Below, piece by piece: positions 38,551 to 51,644 of a stretch of 64,000 bases of DNA. Positions within the stretch are counted from its first letter, which is position 1, and every line of letters starts with the position of its first letter. The DNA comes from Trematomus loennbergii. Lineage: Eukaryota > Chordata > Actinopteri > Perciformes > Nototheniidae. The notes beneath the pieces were generated by a model. That model was given only the letters and a program-made list of their open reading frames with translations. It made no database searches and was not told the DNA's origin. The translations under genes were made by a program, and so were the position numbers. The stretch spans positions 23,766,403-23,830,402 of the forward strand of contig JAAOOA010000086.1 in assembly GCA_012861695.1 (NCBI GenBank), in the 5' to 3' direction.

Positions 38551-39875
38551 TTTGTGCATTTTATCCTTCGAATCACCTGTCAAACTAAACCAGGTATTCT
38601 GTGAAGGTTAGGACAAGGAGATCTTCTTTTAGAAACGAAAGACAAGCACATAGTTTTAGTCGAGGATTCTTTAAGTTTGAGTTTTTTTAAACCTTTTGAC
38701 AAAAGCTGCAGCTGACCCGAGTCTTTCTTGCATTTCAAAGCAACGTTCCCATGCCCTCAAAATGTCGTCACTTATGTCCATCATCATGGGAAAATCCCCT
38801 ACTTTACAAGAAGTGGCTGAATCCCATTCTCTTCCCTGCTATATTTATTCCACCGTAAAATATATGTGTGTTGACATGGACTTAAGTCATGTTACTGTCA
38901 GCTATCTGAAACGGTCTGATTTATTAACATCATGTAAGTTACATACTGGGTTCCCTTGTGGTGGAGGTTAAGAGGAATTTGGTTAACCCAGCTACATTTC
39001 TATAAGAGAAAGCCAATTACTGGCAGTAACAACACATGAGAGAATCAGACTTTTAACCTGTTTTTTTTCCCCGTTTTTTTCACGAAACTGTGTCTCAGGG
39101 CTTCTTAAAATGTAATAAACTATTAATGTGTCATACTCACTTAACGGGAAGAAACTCAGTTAACTGATGATATGAACAATTTTTACCGAAACAAAAAAAA
39201 GTCTCACAAGAAGCGTCTAAATGAGCCCTGAGCGAAAAAATGCTAACGCACTTAGCACAGAACTCTAGGTATAAATACTTTATTACTTATCGGATCTGCA
39301 CAAACAAGCTTTGCCAGCAAGCTAAGATTCCACAGATTCTAGAGGTATTAGTATCATCACTGAGCGATCAGAACTCGCGACAGGGGAAGCAAAACCAGAC
39401 AACACACAACGTAGCTTAAGGTAGCAAAAAAACGGAGATATGCTTACCTTTAGCTGTTATTCTGATCAAAGTAGTTTTCAATGGCATTAAAACGATAAAA
39501 ACGCGGCTGAAGGTTAATCCATAGGTTAATCCAATGTGTCTGTCACTTTGAAAATGTTTTTGATAATCCATAATTCCAATGAGATGCCAAGTCTGGCTCA
39601 AACTAGCATCACAGAGCAGCACACTGAGTTTCAATGGATGTTTCCTTCTGCACTTTTTTTCTCACAACAACAGGGCATGTTTGTTTTTTTCTTTGAGGGA
39701 AATAGTTTTTTTTTAAACTGTTGTTGGCCTGTGGGAAAATGTAATCATAAGAAATGACTCCAGAAAAGCTGCAGACAGAGCCATAAGAAATGAATGCAAC
39801 TGATTATTTAATGTTTAATGTTGTTTTTATAGGCAATAAATTCATTTCAATAAGTTTTGTAATAAACATTGAACC
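38551..39875. other. No recognised feature
   Basis: AT-rich unique sequence with several T-tracts (39060-39080; 39650-39720). No gene signal. Confidence 0.45.
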
Positions 39876-39943
39876 AGTCCGGCCCTCGACTAGTACCGAT
39901 TTTTTTATTTTGGCCCACTGTGTATTTGAGTTTGACACCCCTG
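39876..39943. mobile_element. Truncated hAT right terminus
   Basis: GTATTTGAGTTTGACACCCCTG at the right edge, preceded by TCCGGCCCTCGACTAG, matches the end of a common vertebrate hAT type (CAGGGGTGTCAAACTC on the other strand). No left end is present. Confidence 0.6.
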
Positions 39944-39995
39944 CTGTACAGTCTATCTCCAGAGTGCTGCTGTGCTGAACTGCACTCAGACACAT

Positions 39996-40047
39996 GTGAG
40001 GAAGAAGGGTGAGGAAGAAAGGTGAGGAAGAAGTGTGAGGAAGAAGG
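39996..40047. repeat. 13-bp minisatellite, four units
   Basis: GTGAGGAAGAAGG is repeated four times with single-base changes in units 2 and 3. Confidence 0.95.
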
Positions 40048-40103
40048 GCATGTTCTTTGAAGTTTCCATGGACCTACTGTATGAACACCGTGTGTCTCGC
40101 AGC

Positions 40104-40562
40104 CATACTTGCCAACCTTGAGACCTCAGAAATCGGGAGCATTTCAAAACCACTGCGGGGGGGCTGCTAGTGGATCGCCGAGCTGTTTTAGATTAACATT
40201 AACATGCTTATTGTAGTTGTAAGTGCAATACCTGTAGCACCATGGAGCATATGTGTGGGCTGGACCTGTATCCAGGAAAGGAGTGAGCAGAGGGTGGAGT
40301 TGTCGATTCTTGTTCTGTTTACTGTGACTATCTTCCTCACCCTCTCAGACTTTCAGTTGCGTGCGCTACTAAAGAGACGCGCTACCATGGAAACCAAACA
40401 ATGGTGTAGCTGTATTAAAGTCAGAGTGGAAACAGTCCAGGGTAAATCTGATTTTGTCAGAAATCGGGAGAAATGCGGGAGAAATATGACCCCGGGAGGA
40501 AACCGGGAGAGGGTTATGAAATAGGGAGTCTCCCTCGAAAATCGGGAGGGTTGGCAAGTATG
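40104..40562. mobile_element. Non-autonomous TIR element, 459 bp, perfect 8-bp TSD
   Basis: The ends CATACTTGCCAACC and GGTTGGCAAGTATG are perfect inverted repeats of 14 bp. CTCGCAGC flanks both sides (40096-40103 and 40563-40570). The 8-bp duplication points to hAT or a related superfamily. Sub-terminal AATCGGGAG motifs recur at both ends. The interior frame at 40204-40524 shows no domain. Confidence 0.93.
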
Positions 40563-40570
40563 CTCGCAGC

Positions 40571-40990
40571 AGAGATCAGAGCACACCTTGATCTGTCACA
40601 GAGAAAATCTCATCAAATGTGATTTAGAGCGGGTATCTATCATATAACCTTAACACATGTGATATAATATAAATAACTAGCATGTTACTTTGATGTGTGG
40701 AGTCACTGCAGTGTAATCCTGCCACATCACCTCCCCCTCCTCACCCTTTCTCCTTCGTCCTTTTCACTTATTTTTCAAATTTTTCATACATATTTCAAGG
40801 GCAGTGCTCCTCTCCTGCCCGCGAGCCCAGACGTGAGGCAGGTCTGCGGAAGTCAGGAGGCCGTGGAGAGCCTCTCAGGTGAAACCCTGTCAATAGAAGC
40901 AGTCCCTTCTCCTCCCCCTGCTGAGATGGAGAAAAGATCAACTGTTGAAAGATTCAATGTGGCAAGGCCATCTTTGTGTGTCCCTCTGAC
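40571..40990. other. Unique sequence with a GC-rich exon-like segment
   Basis: A pyrimidine-rich tract at 40725-40795 is followed by a GC-rich open segment at 40800-40878 with splice-like borders. The protein is not recognised (see findings). Confidence 0.35.
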
Positions 40991-41070
40991 TGCGTGTGTG
41001 CGAGTGTGCGAGTGCGTGTGTGCGTGTGCGTGTGCGTGTGTGCGAGAGAGTTTGTGTTTGAGTGTGTGTT
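40991..41070. repeat. Degenerate GT/GC/GA microsatellite
   Basis: Mixed GTGTGC and GCGAG units over about 80 bp. Confidence 0.88.
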
Positions 41071-44000
41071 GGTAGCATTTTGTGTCTCTATTAGGACATT
41101 GTACCTGCAATTTCAGCCACTGTGAAATACTAAAGTAGATGGCACCTCCGCTTTTGTGGTAATTTATTTTCATTCAAGTAAAAAATAAATTGAGATAAAA
41201 CCTGTAAGATATTATTAATGTTAGATCGTTTCTTAAGTGGGTGTAAGGACAGGTGAAAGGCTCTACAAAAAAAGAAATTGCAGATTTTTTTTCGCATTCC
41301 GTATAAAAAAGCAGCAAAATGTTTACAATTTTTTTATAAAACTCTCATGGGAGCTCACTAAATTAAAACCCCCAAAACATATGTTGTAATGCTACTCGAT
41401 GGTGACAACAGCTCAAGATAGACAGTTGTTGTAGTGACGGATTAGCAGCGGTCAACAAAGATGAATCTTAAAGATTTAAATGTGTTAACCCTATTGGATA
41501 CATCTCTGCAACACATTGATAGGGTAATGAACTAATGATCCAAGCCAACCAACAGAACTGAGATCTGACTGGAAGCAACTTGTATAGCTTTCTATTGTGA
41601 GGGGAAGCTAGCTATCCCAAAATTAATCTGCAGGGAAAACTGTCAAATGGCACGAAGTGAGCTAACGAGGCATTTCAAATCATTTAGCCTGTGAATATGA
41701 TGAAACAGCATAATAGCTAATTTCACTTTTGTGCACAAGGGTTCAAATTAACCAACATGAATGGTGGGATGAAGGTGGATCCGTATCATGAGAAATCAAC
41801 ACTTTGATGGCATGGTTTGAATTGTTTGCTGCTGATATAAATAGGCATGAGGTACTTAAAAAAAAAAAAAGTTAATTTATCTCGACTCAAGGCACCAGCT
41901 GCCACCGTTTGGCTTAGTGAATATTGGACAGCATTTCTGTTGTCATTAATATCACTGTTTGTCAAGCAGTGGGTGGTGTGCAGGAATGTGAGACCCTGCC
42001 TGTGTGCGTGTAATTGTGCACGAGAGCGAGCTTGTATCACTGTGCAGTTGATGAAACCCCCCCCCTCCAGAGTTTCCACACGTACAACTGTTGACCGTGT
42101 CTGAGCTGTCTGATTCCGCTCATGTTCATTTAATGAGCGAATAGCGTGCACGGCAGGAGGTGGTCACGGCGAATCATAAAGCCAAATGAGACTTTGCAAT
42201 AGGCTGACTGAAGCAAAATACTTGATCGAAATCAATAAGTGCCAAAGAGCAAAACAGGGTTTGTTTGCAAGGTTAACAGAACGTGGCTACACAATCGATG
42301 ATATACGACCACATTTGAATCAGATCGTCAACATGCACACACACTTCAGACAATGTTCTAACAGCGTCCAAGCCCACTGTTACTGGGGGTCTGCAGATGG
42401 GATCATCGACATCCTGCCTGGACAATTTATTCCTTCTCGTATCTTTGTTTTGACACACATACATCATCCCCTTTAAGTGTGGTGTGAATGCCATTAGCGT
42501 CACAGTTGAACGTGATGCCACTGCTGCCACACCACTGTGGAAAACACTCATGTACAAACCCTTTTGTTCCTTTCCAGGAGCGTGGAAATGAAGATTTATC
42601 CTGCATAACTAATGCATTCCTCCATTCAATATATGATCCTGCACGGTAGAGGATTGGATGTTAAGATTAGTCTCAATTTATCGCTGCTTTGCCATTTCTG
42701 TTGCTGCAATGACTGCTTATCTTACAGGTCCAGAAGTAGTAGAAGGTCAGATTTTATTTAATTTGGTTAGAATACAAAATTAGCATTATATTGGATGACA
42801 TCTCAAAGCGTATTCAGTGAGAAAATGGCAGACATGTATAGTACAGTATATGGCTGATTTTAATGCTCAGTTTTTCTTCCTAACTGGTCAAAACCTTACA
42901 TTTCCTATTTGTTACCTGCCTTTGTGACTCATATTTCTCTAGAGGACCAACCTGACTTTCGCCTCTCATTATAATGGCAGCACATTGTTACTGCCTTAGT
43001 ACTGTACGTCGGCAATTTATGATTGGGTCCCAGGGGGCGGGTACTAAGTGCCTCTGAGAAGGTAAACAATGAGAAAACTGACGTTAACATGCAACAACTA
43101 TAGTGCAGGAGACGAAGACACAAGTAACGAAGACACACACATTGATACATACACAGCACACGTTTTGACATCCTAATCACATGGAGTGATATTGAACACC
43201 AGGTAGGGCAGGTAAGAAGATTTCCACATCCTTTGGACATTTCCCTCACTTCATCTGCTCTTTTCTTGTCGTTTGTCATGTCGACCGAGTCTCCAGGGGC
43301 TTTTTCACCAACAGTCGAGAACATGAATGCTGCAAATGCACTAAAGTCACTCATTTCTCACCCAAGCTGTCACTTAGCACCTCTGTCTTTGTGCTGTACT
43401 TGTCAGTTTTGCTGTCTGCTCGCATGTCTGTCTCTCTTGGATGTCTGTCTCTCTGTGTCCCCTGTTGAAACGTTGTTTTCCGTCAGCCTTCAAAGCCTTT
43501 ATCTCACTCTGCGTCAGATCCTAAGGCGTGCTAATATGCGAGGCTGTGTGAGGTCTGTGTCGGTGACTGTATGCAGTGTTGCTATCAGATAGACTTCGCT
43601 TGGGCAAGCCACCAAAGTGTATTTAAAGGCTGACCAAGTATATTTGGCGACTTATTGGAGCATTACTTTGAACATTTCATAATAACCCCGACTGTAACAC
43701 CTTCTGGGATTGATTAGAACAGGTGGGTCTTGCTCAAGTATCCAGGATCACTGTGGGACTGGGCTATGTTGAGTATGTCCAATATTAAGCATCTTTTGAC
43801 CAATGTGTGTTTTGGTATAAGATATTTTGCCCTGGAAATAAGATTGTAAGCACTGCAGCAGTTGATTCGCTCAGCTCCTCCTTGTTAAGCAACACATGAA
43901 CATTTTGGCAGCAAGTAGTCTCAATGCAAAACAATATAAAAAGAAAATATAAGATTGCTCAGGTGAGTCATCCTTCTATTTTCTCATTATTTTTGATTAT

Positions 44001-46075
44001 ATAATAAGCATCGTCATTTACACGCTTAATAAGCCGTCCATTTACCTTGTCGATATTTCAAAAGCACATCCGATACAGCATCACCTACTGAAAAATAAAA
44101 TCTATAATATATCTGTATACGTAAATGTTGTGTACATTTAAAGAAGGAAAACTAAAACAGAATACCTTGGTAAGGCCGCAAGTCTTACCTCTCCATTTGT
44201 TTGCGCAGTTAAAACGTCATTCATAGTAAGATGGAGATGGCCAAGGGGTTTGCCCCAACTCCTCCAGACAACAGCTGCTTCAAGTTCAACTGCTATATTT
44301 AGCCTACAATGTCATTTTGATGTTAACAGATACACCTACATTTGTCGGACACTTTCACATCTTTAGAAAGATAAATATACTGTGTGTAATGTGTACTTGT
44401 ATCTTACTGTATGTTGGCATGAATAATCGCCAGCAGTTGAATAATATTGCATCATTTGAGCGGCATAGCGGTCCAGAAACATCCCATTACATTCAAATTT
44501 CTCCAACACCAGTCACACTATCATTTTTCTCTTTCTTGTCATCACTCTCTGCACCACCCCTCTAAAACACACAATCATAGAAAGTCAAGCCAAAGGAAGC
44601 AGGACACCTTCTCCCTCACCTCCTGACCTCCTCTCGGTCTGAGCCACCACGGTCCTGCTTGGTGTAACATTTCAGTGTCTGAGATGAGGTGTATCAGCTG
44701 AGTTAATAGCTGCTGACTGCTCCTGTGAGCTATGCTTTGGGGGAAAGCTACAATTAAAGGAGCTGAGACTGACCGCCGAGGCGCTCCAGATCTTTTGCCC
44801 CCTGAGCATTTTTTATGGCTATGAAACCCTCTAAGGCATATCAGTGCTAATACCAAATGAGCAAAGTAAACACAGGTACTCTTGTACTGTAAACAGTTTC
44901 CCTCGCTGCTGGTTTGCAATTATGGATACCCTTTCATGCAATAAAATCACCTTAGCCGTGCATGAAAGTAAACCGCCTTTGCTCTGTGGTACTTGACCCC
45001 ACTTGCTGAGCGAAGAACAATATGCTAGAGAGTTTATTCAAAAGAAAAATATAAGAAAATGAAAAGAGAGTCCATATTAAAAGATGATTGAAGGATACCG
45101 CCAAATAAGAGAGAAGCTGTAGTGCTCACACACTGTGCTCAAAGCCGTCCTAAATAGACAGAGAAAAACATTTGGTGCAAGGCAGGTCAGTCTCGCTTTG
45201 CTATTTTTTCTCCTCAATACCTAACAGCGAGAGCAGATTGAGGAGGCGTGAAGACAAATGCTATTGAACAGTATGTGAGGGGAGAACAATAAAAACACAA
45301 ATCAGAACAAGGACACAAGAAAGCTGAGAGAAAGAAAGGCAGGGCATTATGTGGGTTGTTATTAGTACGAGTCGTGCACAGGGAGAAAGATGGGAGACGA
45401 GAGATGGAGAAGAACAGCGAGACACGGAGAGAAACATGAGAAGACGTCCATCAAAGCGCCGTCTTTCTGCTGTGCACAGCGAGGACACACTGCAAGGAGA
45501 GGAGATGGAGTTGGGGAAGAGCAAGCTGCCCATTAAAAAACGGAAAGAAAGGAAAGGAAAACTCAGGCTCGCCGAGAGACAATGATCAGATGAGTTCACC
45601 ATCAGCAGCTGATGTGCATCGGGGCCCTCCATCCTCATGAGCCTTCTCCTCTGCTACATCTCTCCCTACCTGTACCTTTCCTCTGCTGCTTGAATTGGCT
45701 GAGAACAAGGCGCTGGTTCTGGTACTGTGTGTGTATGTTTCTCTGACATGTGTAGGCATCTCAATTTCACTGTGAGATTATTCTGGCTCATCATGTTTTT
45801 TAGATGATGACACGGAGCGGGATCTCTTAAGTACATTTTCTCTTGCTTCATTTTTTTTATATTCTATTGCTCACTCTCTATCTCTCATATCAACACACAG
45901 CTGCAATCCTGTGCTTCATTTTCACTATAAGACGCAATCCTCGCAAAATAGGATCTCATCATGTTCTTTAATGGGCTATCAAAATGCAAGTGGCGAATGA
46001 TTGATGCCAATGAGGCCTCGTAATAAATGCTTTTACTTGGAATATATGGAAATACATGTATATAAGGAGCTACTG
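41071..46075. other. No recognised gene or repeat family
   Basis: A long, apparently unique stretch. Open frames at 42186-42476, 42929-43354 and 43233-43592 have no recognisable domain and overlap on opposite strands. The block 44680-44830 has balanced composition and may be conserved non-coding sequence. Confidence 0.4.
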
Positions 46076-46078
46076 TAA

Positions 46079-46621
46079 CGGACCGTCCACACAACAGCGT
46101 TAAAAAAATCTTGGACCACCAACAACCAATCACATGAATCTCCCGCCCCCGACATACGAAGCAAAAAGCCCGAAGTAAACTGGATATAAACTCCCCAAAC
46201 AGGCGAAAACATACCACTGTCTCTGCCACCTCCCTCCAGCCTGGCTCCTCCGGTTTATCCCGGTAGATAAATAGGGACTGGTCATAAAGCACCGGGTGAT
46301 TCCCTACCGCTAATTTCTCCTCCATTTTTTGGAATATGAGGAAAATGACCTGCGGTATGTCTCTCCCAGCATACACGCGGTTTGATTGGCTAGCGCTTGA
46401 ACTGTCAGATTTGCATACACGGGATTTGATTGGCTGACGCTTCCACCTCAGCTTCAAAAGTTGAACATTGCTCAACTTTGAATCCTGAAAATCCTGAAAA
46501 TCTCCGCTCGCTGCCCACAATGCAGTTCGGCGAAAGTGAGGCAAAGTGACGTCACCCCCATTCAAAGTGAATGGGCAGAAGCGTTCCAAGATTTTTTTAA
46601 CGCTGCTGTGTGGACGGGCCG
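46079..46621 (-). mobile_element. PIF/Harbinger-type element, 543 bp, TAA duplication
   Basis: Inverted repeats of about 36-38 bp show two mismatches: CGGACCGTCCACACA... at the left against TGTGTGGACGGGCCG at the right, continuing inward to AAAAAAATCTTGGA / TCCAAGATTTTTTT. TAA flanks both sides (46076-46078 and 46622-46624), the 3-bp TWA target typical of PIF/Harbinger. A MADF-like exon on the minus strand fits that superfamily, whose members carry a second Myb/MADF-type DNA-binding gene. A perfect TGACGTCA is at 46547-46554. No DDE transposase remains. Confidence 0.92.
46215..46325 (-). pseudogene. MADF-like first exon of a Harbinger accessory protein
   Basis: On the minus strand an ATG at 46325 opens 37 codons that start MEEKLAVGNHPVLYD and continue SLFIYRDKPEEPGWREVAE. 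The pattern E-x-L...HPxLYD...YRD...W-x-E-V-A is the first half of a MADF domain, a Myb-related DNA-binding fold. Directly after codon 37 comes GTATGT, a good splice donor, so this is probably a true first exon ending in phase 0. The second half of the domain (the conserved Trp and RD motif) is not present in the element. Frames that read on through the donor into a 251-codon open frame (45885-46640) are not meaningful. The domain call is from pattern recognition, not a search. Confidence 0.7.
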
Positions 46622-46624
46622 TAA

Positions 46625-48485
46625 AGAGTTCAGGTAACATCAGAATTTCAAATAGTATGTAATAATTCAGCTTGAGAACATTATATCAGTATATTGTGGA
46701 TTCCAAGGACAAAGTTACCAATGCATTATTTGCCAAATATGTCAAATCTAAAGTTCTTTCTACTCGTACTAAATGATACTGTAAAGGTTAGGATCTGTCC
46801 TTTTTCACAGAAACAGAATTTAATGAAGCCGTATCATCAAATCTATATTCTACATCTATTTTTCGTATCTAATTTATTTCATTTATCTCATTTAAAACAC
46901 TGCCTTGTATCACAGCATTGGTCAGGCAAGGTTTTTAATATATTTTTTAGCAGATATAATTTTCTATCTACTCCGATCAATACTTCTATTCCATTTGTGG
47001 CTCTGTATGAAGCAGCTGTATCTTCATTAGAGCAGCAGCGTTATACAGACGGTTATTCATTTTGCTCTGTTTTTTCATTAATGGAGTATGTGCTGAAGAT
47101 TTGTTTGTTTTGCAAGGCTCTCGTTAGCTTGATGGCTTTTTTCTCAAATGTATTATCTATCACATCTACACACAGAAGTATTTTTTTATTTGAGAGATTG
47201 ATATTAATAGGATTTTCTTGCCTATTTATTTATCTTGCAAAGTTGATCTAAACTTTTGTCGAATCCCGCGGGCACCAATTTAGAATTGCACTTCGGTGAA
47301 AATGAAGGTGGCATTGGTAAACATTGACATTGTGCCATTTCTATAAAATACCAAATAAGCTGCATTTGCTCTGAAAAATGTATTAAGACTATTTGTATAC
47401 AGCAGAAAAAGACATAAAATCAAAAGTCCGGAGTTTTAACTGAGCTGTTACCAATAAAACTGACAAATGCAGATATATCAGACACCGCAGGCAAACTAAT
47501 ATGAGGAACTAATTACAAAGCACTCCATCTATTCCCCTCGTAACTGTGCCTCGATTTCACTCCTGAAACTTTCTCAAGCATAAAGACATTAATATCAACT
47601 CTCTACGTTCTCTCTGCTTAAGTGCTATTTTTTTCTGCCAGTTTAGCAAAGATTAAAAGCAGAAGTGAGCAAAGCCTCGCTGCTCTCCTCCACCCCGACA
47701 CTCCATCTTAGTTTGTGACATTTCCCCTTTAACTAACCACGTCCGAATGTCCCCTAACTCCAAATGCCCATCACTCTGTCTTCGGTCTGGGCCTTTGAGA
47801 AGAGTGTATGTGTGTGTGCACAGTGTGTGTGTGTGTCCCTCATGCATACACATAACCACAGTGTGTGTGAGGACTCCGCAGAGAGTTACAGGTCCTATTG
47901 AGAGTGATGTCACATACTCCCCTCCTCTGTCTGCGAACAACAAATCACCTTCTCCCCATCTATAATACATATCCCCATGCACCCGTGGCGGTTTTATCAG
48001 CTAAATACCCTTCAGTTGGAGATCCCAGGCATAAGCCCATGTGTAAATGTGCTTTGCAGCTCAGAGGACACGTTGCACTCGCAGACAACTGATAAAAGCT
48101 ACCATTAAAAAAGCATTTTGGGCCTTTTCTTTGTAATGAAGATGGAAGAACTGCACTCCTGACAGTGTGGGTAGATAAACAAACCTGTGCTCTATTCAGT
48201 TTGGAGCGGTATGGAGGTTAGAGAAAAATTATACTTAACTCATGCATTTAAGCAAGAGCTGGAAGCATTATGCTGCATCTTTGCGTGACATGACTAAATG
48301 AATGTACACTAATTTGCATGTACAGTGTGTGTTCATGCGTGTGCCCACACAAATCTCATGTTGTGGGTGCAGTTTGAGTCCCCTTGCAGTGGGGAAGATG
48401 TATATTTCATAAATGTTCAAGAGTGACTTCCTGGGCTGCACGCCTTCATCAGGCCTGCTGCTGAATCCTAAAACCACTCTCCACC
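46625..48485. other. No recognised gene
   Basis: A 185-codon frame at 46694-47251 lies in AT-rich DNA. Its product is rich in Phe, Leu, Ile and Ser with no recognisable domain, so I treat it as chance. The remainder appears unique, with a short GT run at 47805-47840. Confidence 0.4.
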
Positions 48486-48527
48486 GTCAGAGTGAGGCTG
48501 TGTGGGGAGAGAGAGAGGTCGCAGGTT

Positions 48528-48589
<62 letters not shown>

Positions 48590-48717
48590 GCGTGTGTGTG
48601 TGTGCTTGTGTTTCAGTCAGAGTGAGGCTGTGTGGGGAGAGAGAGAGGTCGCAGGTTCATTTGTGTGTGCGTGTGCGTGTGTGTGTGTGTGCGTGTGTGT
48701 GTACTTGTGTTTTCTCA
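48486..48717. repeat. Tandem duplication of a GT array with its unique flank
   Basis: The unique sequence GTCAGAGTGAGGCTGTGTGG through GTCGCAGGTTCAT occurs at 48486-48530 and again at 48616-48660 without differences. Each copy is followed by a GT array (pure in the first, GTGC-interrupted in the second). This is a duplication with a period of 130 bp. Confidence 0.95.
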
Positions 48718-51644
48718 CTTTGTGCAATGGGAGTTGAAGCAAAGTGGCACCACAATCCGGACATTCCCTGGGCGAGGAAAGGTTTAGCTGACAATGGGAT
48801 GAGCCAATAGAAGTGATGGGTTATTAAGAGTGGAGGTGAGAAGGTGAGGTCAAGTTCAGGACACAGAGGACCCGTAGAGGGAATCAACTATTGCTTTATG
48901 CTGCTGGGGAGATTGCTCTGGAACATATTGAAGCAGCTCTTGACTTAATAAACACAGCCTAGTGTGGGGGTCATTCAGAAGTGTTGAATAAAAAGTAATA
49001 CAACTTCAGCTTCTCTTTAAGAGTATCGACTTCTCCTCTTACCAGGAGCTGTGAGGAAGTTTCTGAATCTGCTAGGTGAGAAAATAGATAAAAGGCTCTG
49101 ATTTCATACAGGAACATCGCATTCTAGTTACTGTTCACATCCTGGTTACAGTCCTGTTTTTAGAAGCCTTTCATGTGCTTTGAGGTAAATGCACTTTTGA
49201 TAACCCAACCTAAAATGTCCCTGCATGCATGTAACCAAAAGTAGAAAATATCTATGCCTGTTGTATTTTCTCCTGCCAATGATTTAGCACACCATATAAG
49301 CCTGTTACAAATCCAATAAGCTTGCAGAGACTGAGGACTAAAAGCAACATGTTTACATCAGCTCAGATTTCCTGCTGATTTGTTCATTTTACAGAACGAA
49401 AAGTAACTCTCATCAAGTATACCGTGAACAACAGATATTACTGTCACAGATAATAGATTAAAACGTGCATTTTTCTTCCATTTTGCAAACACTAACGTAA
49501 TAATGATAATAATAGTAACAGATATACATTTAAAAATGTGGCTTTCTGGTTATTCTCTTATCCTATACCTTAGCTTCTAACAATCCTTTTAAAAAAAATA
49601 GAAGTGGACTGATCATGTTCGTAAACTATGCACCTTTTTTTAGCTATTTTCTCAATAACTTTTCAATCTTTCGCTGGCCTTCATTTAAACTTTTAGGCTG
49701 CTTATAATAAGAAAGTTTCTTATTGTAATGCTAAAGTTCTTTCTTTCTATGGCAGTATAGGAGAAATAAAAAATACACTGCAATAAAATGAGAACAAGGC
49801 TTAACCTTGAATCTCTCTGCAAACTGTCCCATTTAAGGCTGGGAAATGACTTTGGGAGGCATTTTATGACCAGTGGGCAGGGGCTATCACTGGGATGGAT
49901 GGGCTGGAGGGAGATTTGGCGATAGAGAGAATAGAGGAACAACTGAGAGCTGGTCTTAGCTGAGGGGCGAGATGAAATCAGCGTGGTGCCTGACAGGGTA
50001 GGATGGGATGTTAAGGCGTAGGAGTGGGGGGGTCACGGGTCTGAGGCAGGTCAGGGGCAGAGTGTCCCGCTGACATCTGAAGAGGATGAGCACCTGTGGG
50101 TGGTTGGAAAAAGCGGTTGTTTACCTCGAAAAACACTCTCTCTACCAGACAAGATAAAATACAAGAGAGGCTGTGGGAATATTTGGAGAAGAGGGTCTAA
50201 AATAGAGAACGAGTAGAGGTGATAAATGTTAATGAATGTGTCCCCGCTGAAGACTTACTTCTTTATGAGATGTAATAAATTGTGAAAATACACACTGATT
50301 AAACTCTACTCTCATCTGTAGCATTTTCAAACATTAGGGAATTAGGAATTACCCCGATTCTTTCATTAATAGGTAAAACTGCGGGAGAGAAAGAAACTGA
50401 AAATAATGTCTGGTTCAATATCACCATTTGCACTATAATGAAATCAACAAAAGCACTCCCTTGTTCAGTACGGTGAAATTCTAATGCAGTGAGAAAAAGC
50501 GTTGCAACACTTAAGAGTTCACAAAGTTGAACTAAATGAAAGTTTTGCTTTCAGCTCAGTAACCCTGAATATAGGAGGTTAGATTGTTGGATCAATTCCA
50601 TTACATCAGTCTGGCAGAGCTATTGATGATCGTTATTAATGGGCTAATACTGTCAAGCATCCACTGACTTTCTAAATGCCAGATTAAGTTTGATTTCAAC
50701 TTTAAAAGGAACTGGCATCAAAATGAGTCTCAAATTATACTAGAAATTATTTGAAAAGTACTATTGGTTTTGGCTTCTAGCCACGTGTTTATTTGACTAA
50801 CATTTCACTGGGAAATGCTTGTTTGTAACATGCTAGCAGGCCAAATCTAGTTTGCTAACAATCTAAACTAAAATGATGAATAATGTTAACTTAATACCAG
50901 TATAAGATCAGCATGTATGGAACTACCCCACCCTCCCGTATACTATAAAGCGTCTTTGAGTTCAAGAACAGGGTTATATAAATATAATGTAAGCATTGTC
51001 ATCATGTGCTTGTTAGCATGCTGGCATTAGCTTTAAGCTCAAAGTCCCTTGTTCTATGTACAAATGCTAGCTGGGCAGTAGATACACAAAGTCGTGTTGT
51101 GTTAAACTTTGAATAAAGTTGTTGAGATCTCCATATTAGGTTGAATAATTAAAAAGAAAGTTAATTATAATATAATCAATATATTCTTGTTTAATCCAAA
51201 ATGAAAATGCTTCATATTTTATGATTTTCTATATTTACAGTATAAACAAAACGCAAGTGGTATGTTAAGTTGAGTAAGGCCTATAATGGTTTATGGGTGT
51301 CACTGAGAGAGGAGAAGTTTCTTCCCTCTCCCTCACAGCAGTACACAGGGAGGGGGGGGCTCCTTACTTGTGGGAGAAATACTAAGGCCCCAAAAATGTG
51401 TTTATGCCATAGCCGAGAATAATATTTTGCAAGTCCTGCACACTAGAGGCCATGCCCAGTTTCCACAAATATGGGTATGGAGGAGGTTTTTCTGTCCTGT
51501 TTTGAGCATAAAAACACTAGCAGAGAAGGAGCAAACTCGAAAGAGGGGGGGTTCCCCTGGTATGCTCTCTCCCGGTAAGCTCTCTCCCTGGAGAGCTGGG
51601 TTTTTGCCTCGGTAAGGTTCTCTCAAACTTGGAAAATATCGCTT
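48718..51644. other. No recognised gene; LTR-like part at the 3' end
   Basis: Mostly AT-rich unique sequence. From about 51300 the composition changes (G-tract at 51350; CTCTCTCC motifs near 51562-51590). This may be the start of an LTR-like region described in findings. Confidence 0.35.

Noticed and set aside
45885..46640. 251-codon minus-strand frame as a host gene
   Set aside because: It coincides with the Harbinger element and reads through its terminal repeats and an apparent splice donor. Only the 37-codon MADF-like exon is meaningful.
46694..47251. 185-codon frame as a membrane protein gene
   Set aside because: Composition follows AT-rich codons (Phe, Leu, Ile, Ser), there is no recognisable domain or exon context, and no conserved motif.
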